Shown here: in pieces, positions 59,703 through 64,000 of the stretch
Layout of the letters: each line of letters opens with the position of its first letter
Numbering within the stretch: the stretch's first letter is position 1
Assembly (NCBI GenBank): GCA_018222605.1
Contig: JAAEZZ010000009.1
Location: 1-64,000, forward strand
Reading direction: 5' to 3'
Length of the DNA: 64,000 nt
Origin: Alphaproteobacteria bacterium
GTDB taxonomy: Bacteria; Pseudomonadota; Alphaproteobacteria; Caulobacterales; Hyphomonadaceae
The notes under the pieces: model-generated
What the model was told of the DNA's origin: nothing
Seen by the model: the letters and a program-made list of their open reading frames with translations, nothing else
The model's database searches: none
Program-made: the position numbers and the translations under genes

Positions 59703-61591
59703 GCCCTGCCCTTCCGTTTCTGGCGATACCAGACGAACAGGCCAATCAGCCCGACAATGAGCGGGCCGCTCCAGATATTGATGGCTTTCAGCATGCCTTC
59801 AAGCTGGTCGATGTCGCGGCGGTAATCGCGCTCGATCTCGCGCAGGCGCTGGCGGAGATCCACAATGCTCTCACGCAGCTCCAGAAGCTCTGTGCGCTCC
59901 TGATCTGTCAGGTCTGCTTCCAGATCGCCCGCGAAAAAGCCGTCAGTGGAGCCGATGGCCTGCAGCTCTTCGAGCCGGGCCTGAGCGGTCTTGAGGTTTG
60001 TTTCCAGTTCGGCCTGTTGGCGGAAATAGATGGCCTCTGCCTTCTCACGCATGCGGTCGATACGGGTCATCGGGCGAAGACTGGGGGCACGGGAGCGTAG
60101 GCGGGACAGCTCCCCGCCACCTGCCAGCGCGTCCAGTGCGTTCAATACCAAGGCGCCATTGTCTGCCACGACGATCTCATTGCCGGGTACAATGTAGAAA
60201 TCATCCGAGATGAAATCGACATCCGCGATCAGGACCAGTTGGGCATCCGTCTCACTTTCAGAGATGTGCGGCAGCACGCTTTGCGCCTCGGCCATGGCCA
60301 GTTCTGCAAGGACTGGGTCAGACGGAATCTCAACAGGCGGCGCGCCCTGTGGGAAGGACGTTGTCAGCTTCCCGGAGAGACGCCCGGCCAGCACAAGAGC
60401 TGTGGGTTGTGTCTGGTATTCGCGTAGAACAGCCTGCGGCGTCATTTCGGTGATGGCCTTGTCGGCATCAATGAAGGACGGGCTTGGGCCCGTCGTGATG
60501 AGCGGCGTAAACTCAGCCTCCTTACCCAGTTGAGACGCGTCGAACGCGCCAGGCGCGCCGAAATTGATGCTGCGGCTGAGGTCCGCCGTAATCAGATCAT
60601 CCTGATTCATGTCCCCTGCCGGGATACCGATGAAGAGCGGATGGGCCAGCTCCTCGACGCGGCCATTCCCGGCATCCACTGGGACAGGCAGGGCATTGGC
60701 CGCATCTGCGACAGCCTGATCTGACAGGGAGACGCCCCACAGGCTGGGCAGTGTACCAAGGGAGGCATGCGTTAGCGGCTCTCCCATGGAGAACATGCCG
60801 CCGCCCGAGACGGTCTTTGCAGCCGGGTCCATCAGGAACACAGCCCGGCCACGGCGCAGGATGAACTGGTCGATCAGCCAGCTCTGACGTTCGGTCAATT
60901 CTGGTGGTTGCGCGACGAGTAGGACATCCAGGTCTTCCGGCAGGGACTGGAAGGTTTCCGCGATAGGCACAATCTCAAAGGATTTTCCGATATCGCGCAG
61001 AAGGGCGTAGCCGCCTTCACCGCCAGGTGAGGTCATGCCGGGCAGGGAGGACAGGATGCCAATACGCGGCGGGTCCGGATCATCCAGCCGGTCCACCATG
61101 CGCGTCAGATCATATTCCAGGGTGACTTCGCGGTCTGGTGCGAGGAAGGGAATGACGCGCTGATCATCGATGGAGTTGCGTCCAATGATGCCGAAATAGA
61201 GTGGGTCATTGCCGTTCGTGTCGACGGCCGTGACCCCTGCAGCAAGCGCCTCGTCTTCTGCCGGGGAGAAGGGCAGTGGATCAATTTCCGTGACATGCAC
61301 CTTGCCGCCTGACTGGCTCTCATAGACGTGCAGCAATTCGCGGACACGGTCCGCATAAGCGCGGATGGAGGGATAATCTTGTCCGGTGCTGCGCGTGTAA
61401 ACAAAGGTGAGTTCTACAGGCTCGGCCACACTGTCGAGTGTGGACTTTGTGGCATCCGACAGCGTGTAGAGATTGTTCTCCGTAAAATCGAGCCGTACGC
61501 CAGTGAACACTTTCTGCACAAGAAGGTTGGCCGTGATGAAGATGATCATCGTCAGCGCCGTGGCGGCAATGAGGTAATGCTTTGCCCGCAT
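59699..61591 (-). CDS. GldG-like ABC-associated membrane protein
   Basis: A 630-aa protein with an N-terminal helix (ALTMIIFITANLLVQKV), a large extracytoplasmic GldG/ABC_transp_aux region beginning with the RLDFTENNLYTLSDATKSTLDSVAEPVELTFV motif and VRELLHVYESQSGGKVHVTEIDPLPF, and, near the C-terminus, a long coiled-coil (ETNLKTAQARLEELQAIG; RESIVDLRQRLREIERDY) followed by a last helix (LIVGLIGLFVWYRQKRK). In Bacteroidetes GldG works in gliding; elsewhere it belongs to unassigned ABC exporters. It starts three bases after the GldF-like stop. Confidence 0.85.
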   Translation of the reverse strand: MRAKHYLIAATALTMIIFITANLLVQKVFTGVRLDFTENNLYTLSDATKSTLDSVAEPVELTFVYTRSTGQDYPSIRAYADRVRELLHVYESQSGGKVHVTEIDPLPFSPAEDEALAAGVTAVDTNGNDPLYFGIIGRNSIDDQRVIPFLAPDREVTLEYDLTRMVDRLDDPDPPRIGILSSLPGMTSPGGEGGYALLRDIGKSFEIVPIAETFQSLPEDLDVLLVAQPPELTERQSWLIDQFILRRGRAVFLMDPAAKTVSGGGMFSMGEPLTHASLGTLPSLWGVSLSDQAVADAANALPVPVDAGNGRVEELAHPLFIGIPAGDMNQDDLITADLSRSINFGAPGAFDASQLGKEAEFTPLITTGPSPSFIDADKAITEMTPQAVLREYQTQPTALVLAGRLSGKLTTSFPQGAPPVEIPSDPVLAELAMAEAQSVLPHISESETDAQLVLIADVDFISDDFYIVPGNEIVVADNGALVLNALDALAGGGELSRLRSRAPSLRPMTRIDRMREKAEAIYFRQQAELETNLKTAQARLEELQAIGSTDGFFAGDLEADLTDQERTELLELRESIVDLRQRLREIERDYRRDIDQLEGMLKAINIWSGPLIVGLIGLFVWYRQKRKGRA

Positions 61592-61594
61592 GTT

Positions 61595-62350
61595 TTAGCC
61601 CAGCCTGTGACGTGAGGCCCACAGGCCATTCAGAATGGTCCACAGGGCCATGAAGCCCAGGAAGAACAGAACGGCACGGAATTCCAGGACGCCCCGTTGG
61701 GCCGCTTCAAAATGCGACAGGAAGGAGAATTGCGCGACGAGATCCGCAAAGCCCGCTCCGAAAATGCTTTTCACGCCTGACAGGACGAGGGGCCAGCCGG
61801 CTGCGGTGAAAATGAAAGCGATGACCACACTGATAACAAAAGCGGTGACCTGGCTGCGTGTCAGGGCTGATACAGCCGCGCCCACGGACAGGTATGATCC
61901 GGCCATCAGGAAGCTGACAAAATAGGTCAGGATGATTGCGGCATTGTCCGGCTCGCCCAAAAAGTTCACGGTGATCCACATCGGGAACGTCAGCAGCAAA
62001 CCAACCCCGGCGACAGACCAGGCCGCCAACAGCTTGCCCAGCACGAGGCCCGGCATGCCAAGCGGCAGGGATAGGAGCAGCTCATCCGTTCCCGCACTTG
62101 TCTCGTCGGCCCAGAGGCGCATGGCGAGCGCGGGCAGGAAGATCATGTACAGCCAAGGATGCCAGACAAAGAAGGGAGACAGGTCTGCCGTGCCTGTATC
62201 GAAGAAGCTCGACGCCTCCCAAGTGAACATACCGATGGCGAGAAGGAATACGGCCAAGAATACATAGGCCATGGGCGTTGAATAATACGCTCCGATCTCC
62301 CGGCGGAAGACTGGCACGAAACTGCCGAGTTGCTGACGCAGATAATTCAT
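61595..62350 (-). CDS. ABC-2 permease, GldF-like
   Basis: A 251-aa, six-helix permease. FRREIGAYYSTPMAYVFLAVFLLAIGMF and LRLWADETSAGTDELLLSLPLGMPGLVLGKLLAAWS (short pieces: RREIGAYYSTPMAY, ADETSAGTDELLLSLP) are the signatures of GldF/NosY-type permeases. Its start overlaps the ATPase gene stop by four bases. It pairs with the ATPase at 62347 and the GldG-like protein. Confidence 0.9.
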   Translation of the reverse strand: MNYLRQQLGSFVPVFRREIGAYYSTPMAYVFLAVFLLAIGMFTWEASSFFDTGTADLSPFFVWHPWLYMIFLPALAMRLWADETSAGTDELLLSLPLGMPGLVLGKLLAAWSVAGVGLLLTFPMWITVNFLGEPDNAAIILTYFVSFLMAGSYLSVGAAVSALTRSQVTAFVISVVIAFIFTAAGWPLVLSGVKSIFGAGFADLVAQFSFLSHFEAAQRGVLEFRAVLFFLGFMALWTILNGLWASRHRLG

Positions 62351-63078
62351 GCGGATTCGGCCTCCGCCTGATCGGTCAGTTTGGTAAAGGCACCTTCCAG
62401 CGTGCCGTCCGGTGACAGCTGGCGAAGGCCTTCCGGCGTCTCATCCGCAACGATCCGGCCACGGTCAATGACGATGGCGCGCGTGCACATGGCTGGCACT
62501 TCGGTCAGCGTATGGGTGGAGATGACAATCGCCTTGGTGGGCGCCATGCGCGCGATGAGCGCCCGCACAGCGCGTTTCTGGTTCGGGTCCAGTCCATCGG
62601 TGGGCTCGTCCAGCAATAGAACAGGCGGATCATGCAGAATGGCACCTGCCAGGCCAACACGCCGGCGATAGCCCTTTGAGAGAGAGCCAATCCTTTGTCC
62701 GCAGACGGTAGAAATGCGGGAGTCTGCAATGGCGCGTTCAATTGCGGGCTTGCGCTCTGACTTTGGCAGGCTGCGGGCGGCGGCCATGAAGGCCAGGAAT
62801 TCAGGCGGTGTCATGTCGTCATAAAGCGGCGCGCCTTCCGGCAGATAGCCAAGCGCAGCCTGTGCTTCGCGGCGTTGTGATACAACAGATTTTCCGGCGA
62901 TCAGAGCGTCACCGGAATCCGGTTCCAGAACGCCTGAAATCATGCGCATTGTCGTGGACTTGCCCGCACCATTGGGCCCGAGGAAGCCGAGCACTGTCCC
63001 CTTTTCGACAGTGAAGGACAGGCCTCGCACGGCACGCTTAGTGCCAAAGGATTTTACCAGCTTCTGAATGTCCAGCAT
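62347..63078 (-). CDS. ABC transporter ATP-binding protein, GldA-like
   Basis: A 243-aa ATPase: Walker A GPNGAGKST (34-42), signature LSKGYRRRV (with the typical family variant S-K-G), Walker B VLLLDEPTDGLDP, H-loop STHTLTEV. The start at 63078 is the methionine at which homologues begin; a GTG four codons earlier is possible, and a longer open frame to 63417 lies over the antisense creatininase gene and is rejected. It opens the four-gene GldA-F-G-DUF4340 operon. Confidence 0.9.
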   Translation of the reverse strand: MLDIQKLVKSFGTKRAVRGLSFTVEKGTVLGFLGPNGAGKSTTMRMISGVLEPDSGDALIAGKSVVSQRREAQAALGYLPEGAPLYDDMTPPEFLAFMAAARSLPKSERKPAIERAIADSRISTVCGQRIGSLSKGYRRRVGLAGAILHDPPVLLLDEPTDGLDPNQKRAVRALIARMAPTKAIVISTHTLTEVPAMCTRAIVIDRGRIVADETPEGLRQLSPDGTLEGAFTKLTDQAEAESA

Positions 63079-63163
63079 TCTTCGCGTCACGATCCTTTCC
63101 GGGGGAACCTTCTGATACCGTTGTTCACCCGGTCTGGCCAGTGGCTCTAATGCAATCGTAATG

Positions 63164-63919
63164 TCAGGTGGAGAAGCGGCGGACCTCTTCAAGAACGGCC
63201 TTGGCTGCGGCTTCCACGATCTTGCCGCCATCTTCCACGCTGGACTGGGTCGGGTCAGAGCCGATGCGGCCATCCGGGAAGTCGCGGCGGTACTGAACCG
63301 CGTCGCTGATCGTACCGTTCGGGGCAATCTTTGGCGACATTTCCACATCCGTGCGGGCATGGTCCGGATAGCCATAATAGGTGACGGACACTTCGGACGC
63401 GGTTGCGTGGCTGCCATGACCGATCGGATAGAGCTGGTTGCACAGCGTCATGACGGATTTAAAATCCCACCAGTCGCGGCGCTTCAGGCTGAGGCCGGGG
63501 CGATTGTCCTCGCCGCGCGGATCAAAACTGCGGCGGGCGTGGATCTCGGAGAAGGCCGCTTCGATCGTGGCAATGTTGCCGCCATGGCCATTCAACCAAT
63601 AGATGCGCTCAAAGCCATGCCGCATCAGGCTTTCAGTCCAGTCGACCATGGCTGCGATCATCGTGGACGGACGCAGGGTTATGGTCCCTGGAAAGCCGAG
63701 ATGATGCTGCGCGCAGCCAACAGAGAAGGTGGGGCCGACCAGCATGTCGTCCGGCGCAAGACTTTCGGCATGGCGTGCGATGATTTCCGGGCACAGTGCA
63801 TCTGTGCCGATAAAGCCGTTCGGCCCGTGCTGTTCCATGGAGCCAATCGGCACGACGATGGTCTTTGATGTCTTCAGCCAGGATTCAATATCAGGCCAGG
63901 TCGAAACAGGTAGCAGCAT
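63164..63919 (-). CDS. Creatininase family amidohydrolase
   Basis: A 251-aa metal-dependent amidohydrolase. Metal motifs are GSMEQHGPNGFIGTD (Glu29, His31, Asp40; the third histidine of the classic EQHGPHLPL form is replaced by Asn, a known subfamily) and LNGHGGN later, plus SVGCAQHHLGFPGTIT. Members hydrolyse cyclic amides; some act in riboflavin or cofactor synthesis. AAAGGA lies eight bases before the ATG at 63919. It begins four bases after purK ends, so it is probably cotranscribed with it. Confidence 0.88.
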   Translation of the reverse strand: MLLPVSTWPDIESWLKTSKTIVVPIGSMEQHGPNGFIGTDALCPEIIARHAESLAPDDMLVGPTFSVGCAQHHLGFPGTITLRPSTMIAAMVDWTESLMRHGFERIYWLNGHGGNIATIEAAFSEIHARRSFDPRGEDNRPGLSLKRRDWWDFKSVMTLCNQLYPIGHGSHATASEVSVTYYGYPDHARTDVEMSPKIAPNGTISDAVQYRRDFPDGRIGSDPTQSSVEDGGKIVEAAAKAVLEEVRRFST

Positions 63920-63923
63920 GGTC

Positions 63924-64000
63924 TCAGTCCTTTCTGGGCGCCAGGCGGCGTGTGACATGCCCCATCTTGCGGCCAGGGCGGGCATCCCGTTTGCCATATA
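63924..64000 (-). CDS. purK: C-terminal end of N5-carboxyaminoimidazole ribonucleotide synthase (PurK), partial
   Basis: The right edge of the window carries the last 24 codons of a minus-strand gene, reading YGKRDARPGRKMGHVTRRL and ending in RKD. The block ARPGRKMGH is the conserved C-terminal signature of PurK, the ATP-grasp enzyme of purine synthesis that carboxylates AIR. Only the end is inside the window. It precedes the creatininase gene by four bases, with the latter's ribosome site inside purK. Confidence 0.78.
   Translation of the reverse strand, partial: YGKRDARPGRKMGHVTRRLAPRKD

Noticed and set aside
63079..63417. Upstream extension of the GldA-like ATPase frame
   Set aside because: It overlaps the creatininase gene on the same strand in another frame and is not part of the ABC domain.

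Overview
The window reads as an ordinary, gene-dense chromosomal stretch of an alphaproteobacterium, most probably from the Hyphomonadaceae/Caulobacterales side (Hyphomonas-like; inference). The grounds are: CtrA-era cell-cycle proteins (TrcR/DUF1013 and an RcdA-like DUF1465 protein), the small alphaproteobacterial DUF1192 protein, an RpoH-type promoter plus ROSE-type RNA thermometer in front of an hsp20 gene, the gene chain ffh - chorismate mutase - rpsP - rimM - trmD - rplS - leuCDB - asd, a second chain dapF - mtaB - ftsY - ispZ - ccm - acnA, and enzymes of the ethylmalonyl-CoA type C2/C3 assimilation route. Base composition is GC-rich and even. I see no insertion sequence, phage, plasmid, rRNA, tRNA or CRISPR array.

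Layout. 1-454 is a gene-free, palindrome-rich interval of REP-like elements. 455-3818 carries a PQ-loop-like membrane protein, TrcR, a quinone oxidoreductase, DUF1192 and RcdA. 3829-15478 is a mosaic of single genes: acyltransferase, TetR regulator, beta-carbonic anhydrase, LysE exporter, pyrophosphatase, a 2OG-Fe oxygenase-like protein, a lipid-anchored methyltransferase-like protein, heat-regulated Hsp20, a glutathione transferase, GT4 glycosyltransferase, RibD-like deaminase, phosphoglycerate mutase, an AGE epimerase and an anchored orphan. 15597-18474 holds a prolyl-oligopeptidase lipoprotein and a GNAT acetyltransferase.

18665-35322 is the housekeeping core: signal recognition (ffh), ribosome (rpsP, rplS), ribosome and tRNA maturation (rimM, trmD), leucine (leuC, leuD, leuB), cysteine (cysK) and aspartate-family (asd) biosynthesis. 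Two secreted beta/gamma-crystallin genes flank rimM and split the usual rpsP-rimM-trmD-rplS cluster. Several small genes are embedded here, including a 57-aa lipoprotein and a 59-aa protein.

35459-42612 has exporters, a class-C-like serine hydrolase, a malyl-CoA lyase/thioesterase, ArsC, mesaconyl-CoA hydratase, and a divergent HxlR regulator with NTF2 and SDR partners. 43153-50924 is dapF - mtaB - ftsY, an accessory block (Xre regulator with membrane partner under a palindromic promoter, N-acyl-D-amino-acid deacylase, EamA exporter), then ispZ. 51602-54991 has a MarR regulator with a histone-H1-like tail convergent to a complete ccmABCDG cytochrome c maturation operon. 55109-64000 holds aconitase, a DUF1223 redox-like protein, a GldA/F/G-DUF4340 ABC operon, a creatininase-family amidohydrolase, and the last 24 codons of purK at the right edge.

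No clear new defence or mobile system is visible. The observations most worth following are the double heat control of hsp20, the crystallin pair around rimM, the MarR-histone fusion, the palindrome-promoter Xre module, and the parallel Ala/Glu/Lys extensions on S16 and L19.
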